Assembly: GCA_035378845.1 (NCBI GenBank)
Contig: DAOSUP010000014.1
Span: 1-38,313 of the forward strand
DNA: 38,313 bases
From: JAKOUL01 sp035378845
GTDB taxonomy: Bacteria; Dictyoglomota; Dictyoglomia; Dictyoglomales; Dictyoglomaceae
Direction: 5' to 3'
Of this stretch, positions 21,756 to 31,061 are shown piece by piece. Numbering within the stretch: the stretch's first letter is position 1; each line of letters begins with the position of its first letter. The notes under the pieces are model-generated. The model saw nothing but the letters and a program-made list of their open reading frames with translations. It was not told the DNA's origin and did not search any database. The position numbers and the translations under genes were made by a program.

Positions 21756-22484
21756 ATGATAGAGATTCCAAAAGAAAAACTTCCTAAGCATATCGCTTTT
21801 ATAATGGATGGTAATGGTAGATGGGCAAAAGAGAGAAACCTTCCAAGAATTATGGGGCATAAAGAAGGTTCATTGGTTGTAGAAAAAATCTCTGAGGTTG
21901 CATTTAACTGGGGAATTCAATATCTTACCTTTTTTGCTTTCTCAACTGAAAATTGGAAAAGACCCAGAGAAGAAGTTGAAGGTTTAATGCAGATTCTTGA
22001 TGAAAGTATAGATAAGTTTAAAGATAAACTCATTGAAAATCATATAAAGTTAAAAATTATAGGAGATATAACTGCTCTTCCTCCTTATCTACAAAGAAGA
22101 ATTAAATATGCCTTAGAAGAGACAAAGCATGGAGAGAATCATATTTTGACTGTTGCTATTAACTATGGGGGAAGATGGGATATCGTAGAAGCTGCAAAAA
22201 AAATCATTGAGGATGTAAAAAAAGAAAAGATATCTTTAAACTCTATAGACACCAAAAGTTTTTCAAAGTATCTTTCTACCTCCGATCTTCCCGATCCTGA
22301 TTTTCTTATAAGAACAAGTGGGGAATATAGAATTAGTAATTTTATGCTTTGGCAATTAGCTTATACAGAGATCTGGTTTACCCCTAAATATTGGCCTGAC
22401 TTTAATGAGGAGGATCTAAAAGCAGCTTGTATTGAATACTCAAAAAGAAAGAGAAGATTTGGTGGCTTAGAAGACAATGCTTAA
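21756..22484 (+). CDS. uppS: Isoprenyl (undecaprenyl) diphosphate synthase
   Basis: A cis-prenyltransferase that extends farnesyl diphosphate to the C55 carrier lipid for cell-wall sugars. 'HIAFIMDGNGRWA' holds catalytic Asp18; 'GHKEGS', 'LTFFAFSTENWKRP' and 'DFLIRTSGEYRISNFMLWQ' follow, with a final 'RFGG'. At 242 aa it is normal. It overlaps cdsA by 8 bases. Confidence 0.97.
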   Translation: MIEIPKEKLPKHIAFIMDGNGRWAKERNLPRIMGHKEGSLVVEKISEVAFNWGIQYLTFFAFSTENWKRPREEVEGLMQILDESIDKFKDKLIENHIKLKIIGDITALPPYLQRRIKYALEETKHGENHILTVAINYGGRWDIVEAAKKIIEDVKKEKISLNSIDTKSFSKYLSTSDLPDPDFLIRTSGEYRISNFMLWQLAYTEIWFTPKYWPDFNEEDLKAACIEYSKRKRRFGGLEDNA

Positions 22485-23259
22485 AAGAATCCTAACAGCA
22501 CTTTGGGGGGTTCCTTTAATACTATGGATCGTTCACTTAGGAGATCAGGTCTTTTTTATTTTGATTGAGGCTATTGCATGTTTTGGGTTATTTGAATTTT
22601 ATAATCTATTAGAGAAACGTGGTTATAGACCGCTTAATTTAGAAGGCATAGCTTTAGGATTCTTATATCTGGTTGCTCTATATTTAGAAGGTGCATGGGC
22701 ATATAAATTTCTTTTACCTATTTTAATTTTAACCATTTTTATTTATGAATTAGTAAATAAAAAACGTTCTATCGTTGATATTTCTCTCACTTTTCTTGGA
22801 TTCTTTTATATTCCATTTCTCATTGGATATATTCTATTGATTAGAAAACTCCAATTTGGGGAAATTTTCACATATTACGTCTTGATATTAACCTGGATAA
22901 GCGATTCTTGCGCTTTTTTCATTGGAAAGCTTTTAGGAAAGCATAAACTGGCACCATCTATAAGTCCTAATAAAACTGTAGAGGGAACCTTAGCAGCAGT
23001 TTTTTCTGCACTAATCTTTTCATTAATACTTGGGAATATATATCATCAAAGACATATTGTTTCTATTATTTTAGGTCTTTCTTTGGGAATAATAGGGCAG
23101 CTTGGTGATTTAGTAGAGTCTATGTTAAAAAGAGAGATAGGGGTAAAAGACTCTTCTTCTCTTCTTCCAGGGCATGGAGGAATCTTAGATAGATTTGATA
23201 GTTTATTATTTATGGTCCCCACAGCATATTATTTGTTATCTATGTTTCAAATTATATGA
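22477..23259 (+). CDS. cdsA: Phosphatidate cytidylyltransferase (CDP-diacylglycerol synthase)
   Basis: An integral membrane enzyme that makes CDP-diacylglycerol for phospholipid synthesis. It shows about seven TM segments, 'DSCAFFIGKLLGKHK', 'SPNKTVEG' and the C-terminal family signature 'KDSSSLLPGHGGILDRFDS'. 260 aa is normal. Its stop overlaps the dxr ATG by 4 bases (ATGA). Confidence 0.96.
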   Translation: MLKRILTALWGVPLILWIVHLGDQVFFILIEAIACFGLFEFYNLLEKRGYRPLNLEGIALGFLYLVALYLEGAWAYKFLLPILILTIFIYELVNKKRSIVDISLTFLGFFYIPFLIGYILLIRKLQFGEIFTYYVLILTWISDSCAFFIGKLLGKHKLAPSISPNKTVEGTLAAVFSALIFSLILGNIYHQRHIVSIILGLSLGIIGQLGDLVESMLKREIGVKDSSSLLPGHGGILDRFDSLLFMVPTAYYLLSMFQII

Positions 23260-24389
23260 AAAAGAAAGTCATAATTTTTGGGGTTTCAGGTTCTATAGGA
23301 AAACAAACGATAGAAGTTATTAGAAAGAATTCTCATAGATTTGAGCTCGTTGGAATTTCAGTAAAAGAAAATGTCAAAATTTTAACAGATTTTGCAGAAG
23401 AGTTTAAACCTCCATATCTTGCTATTTATGAAAAGAAACCTTTAACTCTTTCTTATAACCCAAAAATATTTTATGGAAGAGAAGGATTAGAAGAATTAGC
23501 AAGCATTGATTCAGATTTAATAGTGATGGCTATTTCAGGAATAGAAGCTATCTATCCTACAAAAAAGGCAATAGAAGAGGAGAAGGATATAGCTATAGCT
23601 ACCAAAGAAGTCATCGTATCATGTGGAGAACTAATTAAAGAATGGCTTAAAAAATCAAAAACAAAACTTATACCCATAGACAGTGAACATAGTACCCTCT
23701 TTCAACTTGTTAATACCTTTAAGAAAAGAGAAATTAAAAATATTTTTCTCACTGCTTCAGGTGGTCCATTCTGGAATAAACCAAAAGAATACTTAGAAAA
23801 TGCAACTTTAGAAGATGTATTGAAACATCCTACTTGGAATATGGGAAGAAAGACGACAATAGATTCTGCCAATCTTATTAATAAAGGATTGGAAGTTATA
23901 GAGGCTCATTTTTTCTTTGGTTTTCCCTATAGTGCCATAAAAGTATTAATACATCCACAAAGTATTGTTCATGGACTAATAGAGTTAAAAGACGGAAGCT
24001 TTATTGCTCATATGGCTCCTACTGATATGAAAATACCTATTCAATATGCACTAAGTTATCCTCAAAGGATAAATAATTCCTTCTCTTTCCTAAGCTTATC
24101 CCAAAAAGAGCTGCAATTCTATGATGTAGATTTAGAAAAATTCCCGGGACTTGATTTAGCCTATAATGTAGGAAGTATGGGAGGGGTATATCCTGCTATA
24201 TTTGCTATTGGCGATGAAATATTGGTTGATTTATTTTTAAAAGGTAAAATTAAATTTAAGGAGATTATACCTTTACTTGAAAACATTATTGAAGATTGGA
24301 AAGGTCCAAAAGATTTAGAAGACTTAGAAATGTTGGAATTTTTGGCAAAATGGGTCGGAGAACAAGTAAAAGAAAAAATAAGATATTAA
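23256..24389 (+). CDS. dxr: 1-deoxy-D-xylulose 5-phosphate reductoisomerase
   Basis: Dxr makes MEP, the committed step of the non-mevalonate isoprenoid route that feeds UppS two genes upstream. The NADPH motif is GVSGSIGKQT at 9-18; 'IAIATKEVIV', 'PIDSEHSTLFQ' (metal and substrate), 'TASGGPF' and 'MGRKTTIDSANLINKG' are all present. In many bacteria the next gene is the protease rseP; here it is a small gene followed by galT-galK. Confidence 0.97.
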   Translation: MKKKVIIFGVSGSIGKQTIEVIRKNSHRFELVGISVKENVKILTDFAEEFKPPYLAIYEKKPLTLSYNPKIFYGREGLEELASIDSDLIVMAISGIEAIYPTKKAIEEEKDIAIATKEVIVSCGELIKEWLKKSKTKLIPIDSEHSTLFQLVNTFKKREIKNIFLTASGGPFWNKPKEYLENATLEDVLKHPTWNMGRKTTIDSANLINKGLEVIEAHFFFGFPYSAIKVLIHPQSIVHGLIELKDGSFIAHMAPTDMKIPIQYALSYPQRINNSFSFLSLSQKELQFYDVDLEKFPGLDLAYNVGSMGGVYPAIFAIGDEILVDLFLKGKIKFKEIIPLLENIIEDWKGPKDLEDLEMLEFLAKWVGEQVKEKIRY

Positions 24390-24404
24390 AAAGGAGGGAG
24401 ATTT

Positions 24405-24506
24405 ATGAGAAAGTGGAAGATGGAAAAGAAATTAGAAGTTAAAGATGATGGAAGATTAATGTATTATTATGAATTTGAGTTGGAGGAAGAAGCTAATGAG
24501 CAGTAG
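24405..24506 (+). CDS. 33-aa microprotein translated into galT
   Basis: A short frame starts at ATG 24405 behind a very strong AAGGAGGGAG and ends 11 bases inside galT. It is highly charged: 'MRKWKMEKKLEVKDDG' then 'RLMYYYEFELEEE' with a final 'ANEQ'. Its own last codons carry the galT binding site TTGGAGGAAG, so ribosomes on it should re-initiate on galT. I do not recognise a family. It may be a functional small protein or only a translational coupler. The strength of the ribosome binding site is the main evidence. Confidence 0.6.
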   Translation: MRKWKMEKKLEVKDDGRLMYYYEFELEEEANEQ

Positions 24507-25476
24507 TGAACTAAGGTGGCATCCATTTCTTAAAGAATGGGTTATAGTAGCAGGAAAAGTTCAAGAGAGACCTGTTCTCCCAGCAAGGAAGGCTTGTCCT
24601 TTATGCTATGGAGGAGTGGAGGTGCCAAATCCTTTTGATATTGCTGTTTTTGAAAATAGATATCCTTCTCTTACTAAAGAAACCCCTGACATAGTGCCAT
24701 GGGAAGATGAGATTTATAAGTTAGAAGGTGGAAAAGGAATTTGTGAAGTAGTGCTTTATACTATGGATCATGATTCTTCTATGTCTCGTATGCCCTTAGA
24801 GCAGATTGAAAAATTAGTATTAGTATGGGAAGATAGATACAAAGACTTAGGTAGTCATGATTTTATAAAGTATGTCTTTATTTTTGAGAACCGGGGAGAG
24901 ATTATAGGAGTAAGTTTACATCATCCTCATGGTCAGATATATGCCTTTCCTTTTATTCCTCCTATTATTGAGAAGGAAATCAATGCCAGTTCTGAATTTT
25001 ATGAGGAGAAGCAGAAATGCCTTTTTTGTTCTATATTAGATACTGAGCTCTCAGAGCAAAAAAGGATCATATATGAAAATAAATACTTTGTCGCTTTTAT
25101 ACCCTTTTATGGTAGATATCCTTTTGAACTACATATATACTCTAAAAGACACTTAGGCTCTCTTCCTGAAATGACATATGCTGAAAAGATGTATTTAGCT
25201 GAGATTATACAAAAAATTACCAAAGCTTATGATAATGTCTATGGCTTTAATTTTTCCTATATGATGGTCTTCCATCAAAAACCAGTTAAAGGAGAATATC
25301 CCCATTATCATTTCCATATAGAATTTTATTCTCTTCACAGAGATAAGGATAAGATAAAATATCTTGCCAGTGTAGAGTCTGGAACAGGAACTTTTATAAA
25401 TCCTTTGCCTCCAGAGGAATCTGCAGAACTTTTAAGAGAAAGTTTAAGAGGGCTTGAAAATGAAGGAAAATATTAA
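24496..25476 (+). CDS. galT: Galactose-1-phosphate uridylyltransferase
   Basis: GalT exchanges UMP between UDP-glucose and galactose-1-phosphate in the Leloir pathway. A start at ATG 24496 (326 aa) is chosen because GGAGG lies 8 bases upstream; a longer frame back to 24469 has none. Zn ligand CPLC at 34-37 and the active-site HPHGQ at 143-147 with nucleophile His145 are present. A second pair, CLFC at 175-178, lies beyond. It overlaps galK by 17 bases. Other Leloir genes (galE, galM) are not in the window. Confidence 0.96.
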   Translation: MSSSELRWHPFLKEWVIVAGKVQERPVLPARKACPLCYGGVEVPNPFDIAVFENRYPSLTKETPDIVPWEDEIYKLEGGKGICEVVLYTMDHDSSMSRMPLEQIEKLVLVWEDRYKDLGSHDFIKYVFIFENRGEIIGVSLHHPHGQIYAFPFIPPIIEKEINASSEFYEEKQKCLFCSILDTELSEQKRIIYENKYFVAFIPFYGRYPFELHIYSKRHLGSLPEMTYAEKMYLAEIIQKITKAYDNVYGFNFSYMMVFHQKPVKGEYPHYHFHIEFYSLHRDKDKIKYLASVESGTGTFINPLPPEESAELLRESLRGLENEGKY

Positions 25477-26602
25477 AAAGGTCTTTGGAGATTCAAAAGA
25501 TTTTAGAGGCTTTCGTGCTCCAGGAAGAGTAAATTTAATTGGGGAACATACTGATTATCATTTTGGTTTTGTGCTTCCTATAGGTATAGATAGATTCTTT
25601 TATTTCTATATTAGAAAGAATAATAAAAATAGCTTTAAAATATTTTCAGAAAACTTTTTTGAAGTCTATGAATTTAACTATGAAAATCTTTCCTATACTT
25701 ATGAAAAAGCTTGGGTAAACTACCTTCAGGGAGTTATTTTAGAGATTACTAATTTAAAAGGTAAAATTCCTTATTTTGATGGATATATTTATAGTAATAT
25801 CCCAATGGGAGCTGGACTTTCCAGCTCTGCAGCCTATGAAGTATCAGTTGCCTATGGAATAAGTGAGTATTTTGGTCTTCACATAGATAAAAAAGAGATA
25901 GCAAAATTATCCCAAAGGGCAGAGAATAATTTTGTTGGGGCAAAGTGTGGAATTATGGATCAATTTATTACCACCTTTAGTAAAGAAAAAACAGCACTTC
26001 TTATTGATACCATGACACTCTCTTATGAATATGTGCCTTTTGATATAGAAAAGAAAGATTTAAGCTTAATAGTAGTAGATACAAAAGTAAAACATTCTAT
26101 TGCAGGAGAGGGCTATTCTACCAGAAGAAATGAAGGAGAAGAAGCATTATCAATTTTAAAGAGATACTTGAATATTTCATCCTTAAGAGACTTAGATGAG
26201 GAAGGTTTTAAATTAGCTCAAGAGGTTCTTCCATCCCCATTAAAAGAGAGAGTTACTCATGTTTATAATGAAAATAAAAGAGTATTAAATTTTGTAGGAG
26301 ATTTAAAAAATGAAAGATGGGATAAACTTCCACAATACATGTTGGAATCTCATATGAGCCTTAAAAACTTATATGAGGTAACGTGCGAAGAGTTAGATTT
26401 TTTAGTAGAAAAAGCATTAGAATATGGAGCCTTTACAGCAAGAATGACCGGAGGTGGCTTTGGAGGATCTACGGTAAATTTAGTTCCACTAAATATTCTT
26501 GAAGATTGGAATGAAAAAATTTCCAAGAGTTATAAAGAAAAATTTGGTTTTTATCCAGAGATATTAGTATTAAAAACAACAGATGGAGTATGTGAGATTT
26601 AA
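25460..26602 (+). CDS. galK: Galactokinase
   Basis: GalK phosphorylates galactose with ATP. The GHMP kinase motifs are all present: 'GRVNLIGEHTDY' (22-33), 'PMGAGLSSSAAYEVS', 'GIMDQF' and 'ARMTGGGFGGSTVNLV'. The ATG at 25460 has AGAGGG at good spacing; a TTG two codons earlier is also possible. The stop overlaps that of the convergent cimA gene by 4 bases, with no terminator between. Confidence 0.97.
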   Translation: MKENIKKVFGDSKDFRGFRAPGRVNLIGEHTDYHFGFVLPIGIDRFFYFYIRKNNKNSFKIFSENFFEVYEFNYENLSYTYEKAWVNYLQGVILEITNLKGKIPYFDGYIYSNIPMGAGLSSSAAYEVSVAYGISEYFGLHIDKKEIAKLSQRAENNFVGAKCGIMDQFITTFSKEKTALLIDTMTLSYEYVPFDIEKKDLSLIVVDTKVKHSIAGEGYSTRRNEGEEALSILKRYLNISSLRDLDEEGFKLAQEVLPSPLKERVTHVYNENKRVLNFVGDLKNERWDKLPQYMLESHMSLKNLYEVTCEELDFLVEKALEYGAFTARMTGGGFGGSTVNLVPLNILEDWNEKISKSYKEKFGFYPEILVLKTTDGVCEI

Positions 26603-28173
26603 ACCTCCCGTCTCTTTAGTATTCCATATTCAATACTTTGAACAAGAGCTTCCCAGCTTGCTTCAATAATATTTGGAGAAACTCCTACCGTACTCCAAGT
26701 ATCCCCATCTGCATTTGCAGAGTCAATTAACACTCTAACTTTAGCTGCTGTTCCAGAATTTCCATTAAGTACTCTTACTTTGAAATCCGAGAGATGAATA
26801 TTCTTTAAATCTGGATAAAATTCTATCAAAGCTTTTCTTAATGCTTCGTCAAGAGCATTAACAGGGCCATTTCCTTCTGCAGCTACATGTACTATATTAT
26901 CTTTTATTTTCAGCTTTAAGGTTGCTTCTGTGGTTGTCTCTCCTTCTTCTCCTATTTTTTCTACAATAACTCTTAGACCAATAAGATCAAAAAGTTTTGT
27001 CTCTTCTCCTAAGAGATGTCTTATTAATAGTTCAAAAGAAGCCTCTGCACCCTCAAAGTAATACCCTTCATTTTCTAAGACATTAACTTTATCTAAGATC
27101 AACTTTGCAAGAGAGGAATCCCTATCAAGATTTATATTTAATTCTTTTGCTTTTGAAACAATAGTACTTGTACCAGAAAGTTCTGACACTAATATTCTTC
27201 TCTTATTTCCAACCTTTGTAGGGTCTATATGCTCATAAGATTTTTGATTTTTTAAAATAGCATTTACATGGACCCCGCCTTTATGAGCAAAAGCACTTCT
27301 TCCTACAAAAGGCATTGAGGGGTCAGGAGGAAGATTTGCGATCTCTGAAATCCAATGGGAAAGGTCTGTGAGTTGTGCAAGCTTTTCATCGGAGATTATC
27401 TCTAATCCCATTTTTAAGCTCAGTATAGGAATTATGGTACATAAATTAGCATTACCACATCTTTCTCCATATCCATTCATAGTGCCTTGTATATGAATAG
27501 CTCCCTCTTGGACCGCAACAATAGTATTTGCTACAGCAAGCCCGGAATCATTGTGAGTATGTATCCCTAAAGGAATTTTAATCCTTTCTTTTACTTTTTT
27601 TATAATATCTGTAATCTCCCAAGGGAGAGAACCACCATTTGTATCTGCTAATACAATGCAATCTGCTCCACCTTCGCAAGCTGCATCTAAAGTAGATAAA
27701 GCATACTCAGGATCTGCTTTAAAACCATCAAAGAAATGCTCTGCATCATATATTATTTCCTTATTATGGGATTTAAGATATTTTATTGAGTCATAGATCA
27801 TTTTTAGATTGTTTTCCAAAGTAGTTCTTAATACTTCAGTAACATGAAAGTTCCAACTCTTCCCAAAAATAGTAACAACAGGCGTATCACTTTCAAGAAG
27901 AGCTTTAAGGTTAGCATCATCTTCTGGAGCTACCTGAGCTCTTCTTGTGCTTCCAAATGCAGCGATTTTTGAATGATTGAGAGGAACTTCCTTAATTCCT
28001 TTAAAGAAGTTCAAGTCTTTAGGGTTTGAGCCAGGCCATCCTCCCTCTATATAATCAATGCCAAAATCATCTAATCTCTGTGCAATTCTTAACTTATCTT
28101 CCAAAGAAAAAGATATTCTTTCACTTTGTGCTCCATCTCTTAAGGTAGTATCATAAAGAAAAATCTTTTCCAT
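26599..28173 (-). CDS. cimA: (R)-citramalate synthase
   Basis: CimA condenses pyruvate and acetyl-CoA to citramalate, giving 2-oxobutyrate for isoleucine without threonine. Of the two LeuA-family proteins here, this one carries the CimA pattern: 'LYDTTLRDGAQSERI', 'YIEGGWPGSNPKD', 'YDAEHFFDGFKADPEYAL' and 'TNGGSLPW'; 'HTHNDSGLAVAN' binds metal. The C-terminal LeuA-dimer regulatory domain (about 390-524) is where isoleucine feedback usually acts. Start at ATG 28173, 2 bases past the leuB stop with AAGGGGGTG upstream; a longer frame to 28206 lies inside leuB. LeuCD and LeuB, just upstream, are assumed to process citramalate too. Confidence 0.95.
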   Translation of the reverse strand: MEKIFLYDTTLRDGAQSERISFSLEDKLRIAQRLDDFGIDYIEGGWPGSNPKDLNFFKGIKEVPLNHSKIAAFGSTRRAQVAPEDDANLKALLESDTPVVTIFGKSWNFHVTEVLRTTLENNLKMIYDSIKYLKSHNKEIIYDAEHFFDGFKADPEYALSTLDAACEGGADCIVLADTNGGSLPWEITDIIKKVKERIKIPLGIHTHNDSGLAVANTIVAVQEGAIHIQGTMNGYGERCGNANLCTIIPILSLKMGLEIISDEKLAQLTDLSHWISEIANLPPDPSMPFVGRSAFAHKGGVHVNAILKNQKSYEHIDPTKVGNKRRILVSELSGTSTIVSKAKELNINLDRDSSLAKLILDKVNVLENEGYYFEGAEASFELLIRHLLGEETKLFDLIGLRVIVEKIGEEGETTTEATLKLKIKDNIVHVAAEGNGPVNALDEALRKALIEFYPDLKNIHLSDFKVRVLNGNSGTAAKVRVLIDSANADGDTWSTVGVSPNIIEASWEALVQSIEYGILKRREV

Positions 28174-28175
28174 TC

Positions 28176-29270
28176 TCAATTTGCACCCCCTTGAATTTCT
28201 CGGCATATAAGATTTCCCATCTCTTCTGTACTTACAAGCTTTTTAGCATTAGGATTATTTTGGAAGAGATCTTGAGTAAAATAGCCTTCAGAAACTATTC
28301 TTGAAACTGCTTTTTCTATATCATCTGCTTCTTCTTTTAAATTAAAAGAGTACCTAAACATCATAGCTACAGACAATATAGTTCCTAAAGGATTTGCTAT
28401 ATTTTTCCCAGCAATATCTGGTGCAGAACCATGAATTGGTTCATATAACCCCTTCTTTCCCTCTCCCAAACTTGCCGAAGGAAGCATTCCAATGGACCCT
28501 GTTATGATTGCAGCTTCATCACTTAGTATATCTCCAAAGGTATTTTCAGTAAGAATAACGTCAAATTGCCTTGGATTTCGGACTATCTGCATGGCACAAT
28601 TATCAACATACATATGCTCTAAAGTAACACTGGGATATTTGGGGGAGACTTTTTCTACTACCTCTCTCCATAATCTGGAACATTCAAGTATATTGGCTTT
28701 ATCTACAGAAGTAACTTTTTTCCTTCTTTGAATCGCAGTCTCAAAAGCTATATGAGCAATTCTCTCAATTTCAGAAGTCCTATAAATCATGGTATCAATA
28801 GCCAATTCTTCTCCATTTTCTACTCTTCTTTCCTTAGGTTTTCCAAAATACAGTCCCCCTGTAAGCTCTCTAATTATTACAAAGTCTGCATCTTTTAAAA
28901 TTTCAGGTTTTAAGGTGGATGAAAAGGTTAATGGCTCAAAAATTTTTATGGGACGAATATTAGCAAAGAAATTAAACCCGCCACGAAGTTCTAAAAGGGC
29001 TTTCTCAGGTCTAAGATTTCCAGGAAGATTATCCCATTTTGGTCCTCCCACTGCTCCTAAAAGGATAGCATCGCTCTCTTTGCATATTTCAAGAGTTTCA
29101 AGGGGTAGGGGAGTACCAAATTTATCTATTGCTATTCCACCTATAATTCCTTCTAAAATTTCAATCTTATGATTATATTTCTTTTCTATAGCTCTAATTA
29201 CTTTTACTCCCTGACTAACTACTTCAGGTCCAATACCATCTCCTGGAAGTGTAACGATTTTTAAATTCAT
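28176..29270 (-). CDS. leuB: 3-isopropylmalate dehydrogenase
   Basis: LeuB oxidatively decarboxylates 3-isopropylmalate with NAD. 'LPGDGIGPEVV' at the start, 'LLGAVGGPKWD', 'RELTGGLYFG' (the 'ELTGG' of LeuB), 'DKANILE', 'DNCAMQIVRNPRQFDV' and 'EPIHGSAPDIAGK' are in order. 364 aa is normal. It overlaps leuD by 4 bases (ATGA). Confidence 0.97.
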   Translation of the reverse strand: MNLKIVTLPGDGIGPEVVSQGVKVIRAIEKKYNHKIEILEGIIGGIAIDKFGTPLPLETLEICKESDAILLGAVGGPKWDNLPGNLRPEKALLELRGGFNFFANIRPIKIFEPLTFSSTLKPEILKDADFVIIRELTGGLYFGKPKERRVENGEELAIDTMIYRTSEIERIAHIAFETAIQRRKKVTSVDKANILECSRLWREVVEKVSPKYPSVTLEHMYVDNCAMQIVRNPRQFDVILTENTFGDILSDEAAIITGSIGMLPSASLGEGKKGLYEPIHGSAPDIAGKNIANPLGTILSVAMMFRYSFNLKEEADDIEKAVSRIVSEGYFTQDLFQNNPNAKKLVSTEEMGNLICREIQGGAN

Positions 29271-29770
29271 AGTTTCCCTCCCCTTAATCTTTCTTTAGCA
29301 AAATTCATAAGCCCACCTTTTTGAATTAATTCTTGAATGAGAGGAGGGAAGGGGAGAGTTTCAAAAGTTTCTCCTGTGGTTAGGTTTTTTACTACCCCAT
29401 TATCAAAATCAACTTCCAATTCGTCTCCTTCATTTATTTTATCTATTACTGAAGGAATCTCTAAAATAGGAAGTCCCATATTAATAGCATTTCTATAAAA
29501 TATTCTTGCAAAAGATTTCGCAAGAATACATTTAACTCCAGATGCTTTAATAGAAATAGGAGCATGCTCTCTTGAAGAACCACAGCCAAAATTTTCTCCC
29601 ACCACTAATATATCTTTTTCCTTTACCTTATTTTTAAATTCGGGATCTAAATCTTCCATACAATGTTCTGCAAGCTCCTTTGGATCAGTAGTATTCAGAT
29701 ATCTTGCAGGAATAATAGCATCAGTATCAATATTGTCTCCATATTTGAGAGCCTTACCTCTAAAAATCAT
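29267..29770 (-). CDS. leuD: 3-isopropylmalate dehydratase small subunit
   Basis: LeuD is the swivelling small subunit of isopropylmalate isomerase. 'GDNIDTDAIIPARYLNT' and 'GENFGCGSSREHAPI' are diagnostic. The start is taken as ATG 29770 (167 aa), which overlaps the leuC stop as ATGA and has GGAGGTG upstream. A GTG-type extension to 29791 lies in leuC. This compact form pairs with the LeuC of HacA type seen upstream. Confidence 0.96.
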   Translation of the reverse strand: MIFRGKALKYGDNIDTDAIIPARYLNTTDPKELAEHCMEDLDPEFKNKVKEKDILVVGENFGCGSSREHAPISIKASGVKCILAKSFARIFYRNAINMGLPILEIPSVIDKINEGDELEVDFDNGVVKNLTTGETFETLPFPPLIQELIQKGGLMNFAKERLRGGKL

Positions 29771-31041
29771 TCTTTCACCTCCACTTCCCATGGTGCAGCA
29801 ATTCTTCCTAAAACTGCAGAGGCTGCAGCTACTGCTGGATTTGAAAGATAAACTTCACTTTTAGGATGTCCCATTCTCCCCACAAAATTTCTGTTTGTAG
29901 TAGCAATTGCTTTTTCTCCTTCTGCAAGAACCCCAAGATGCCCTCCTAAACAAGGTCCACAACTTGGTGGTGTTATGGATGCACCAGCTTCTAAGAATAT
30001 TTCAAGAAGTCCTTCTTTCATGGCTTGCATATAAATATTAGGTGTAGCAGGAGTTACTATAAGCCTTACATTAGGATTTACTTTATGTCCTTTTAATATC
30101 TTAGCAGCAATTCTTAAATCTTCAATTCTCCCATTAGTACAAGAACCTATATATGCCTGGTCTATATAAATGTCCTTTCCTATCTCAGAGATAACTTTGG
30201 TGTTACTTGGTAAGTGAGGAAATGCAACTACAGGTTCTAATTTTGTTAAATCCCATTCGTAAACTTTAGAATAACTTGCATCAAGATCGCTTTTATATAC
30301 TTTAAAATCTCTCTTTGCCCTATCTTTAACATATTCAAGAGTTATCTCATCAGGTTCTATTATTCCATTCTTTCCTCCTGCCTCTACTGCCATATTACAA
30401 ATGGTAAGTCTATCTGACATAGGAAGGTTTCTTATTATCTCCCCTGTAAATTCCATAGCTTTATATCTTGCGCCATCAACACCAATTTTCCCAATAGTAT
30501 ATAAGATGACATCTTTTCCTGTGACCCATTTAGAGAGCTTCCCATAATAGACAAATTTTATACTTTCAGGTACTTTCAGCCATATCTCATTTAGTGCCAT
30601 AGCATATGCAAGATCTGTACTTCCAACACCAGTGGAAAAAGCTCCTAAAGCTCCATATGTACAAGTATGAGAATCAGCTCCAATAACACAGTCTCCTGGA
30701 AGTATTAGCCCTTCCTCAGGAAGAAGAGCATGTTCTATTCCCACACGTCCTACCTCATAGTAATATTTTATATTGTACTTTCTTGCAAATTCCCTAATAA
30801 TTTTGCTTTGTTGAGCTGATTTTATATCCTTATTAGGAGTGGAATGATCAGGAATCAATGCAATTTTTTCAGGATCAAAGACCTTATCTATCCCTATATT
30901 CTCAAACTCTTTTATTGCTAATGGTCCGGTTATATCATTAGTAAGTATAAAATCCAAGTTCACAAAAATTAACTCTCCTGGGAAAACCTCTTTCTTTCCA
31001 GCATGATTAGCAAGTATTTTTTCAGTTATAGTCTGTCCCAC
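29767..31041 (-). CDS. leuC: 3-isopropylmalate dehydratase large subunit
   Basis: LeuC holds the [4Fe-4S] cluster for isomerising 2- to 3-isopropylmalate, and probably citramalate to 3-methylmalate. Cluster ligands are Cys301 (IGSCTNGR), Cys361 and Cys364 (SCGPCLGG). 'GADSHTCTYGALG' and 'NRNFVGRMGHP' are also present. At 424 aa it is of the shorter HacA/LeuC-2 type common in thermophiles and archaea. Confidence 0.96.
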   Translation of the reverse strand: MGQTITEKILANHAGKKEVFPGELIFVNLDFILTNDITGPLAIKEFENIGIDKVFDPEKIALIPDHSTPNKDIKSAQQSKIIREFARKYNIKYYYEVGRVGIEHALLPEEGLILPGDCVIGADSHTCTYGALGAFSTGVGSTDLAYAMALNEIWLKVPESIKFVYYGKLSKWVTGKDVILYTIGKIGVDGARYKAMEFTGEIIRNLPMSDRLTICNMAVEAGGKNGIIEPDEITLEYVKDRAKRDFKVYKSDLDASYSKVYEWDLTKLEPVVAFPHLPSNTKVISEIGKDIYIDQAYIGSCTNGRIEDLRIAAKILKGHKVNPNVRLIVTPATPNIYMQAMKEGLLEIFLEAGASITPPSCGPCLGGHLGVLAEGEKAIATTNRNFVGRMGHPKSEVYLSNPAVAAASAVLGRIAAPWEVEVKE

Positions 31042-31061
31042 ACTTCTATTCCTCCTTTAAC

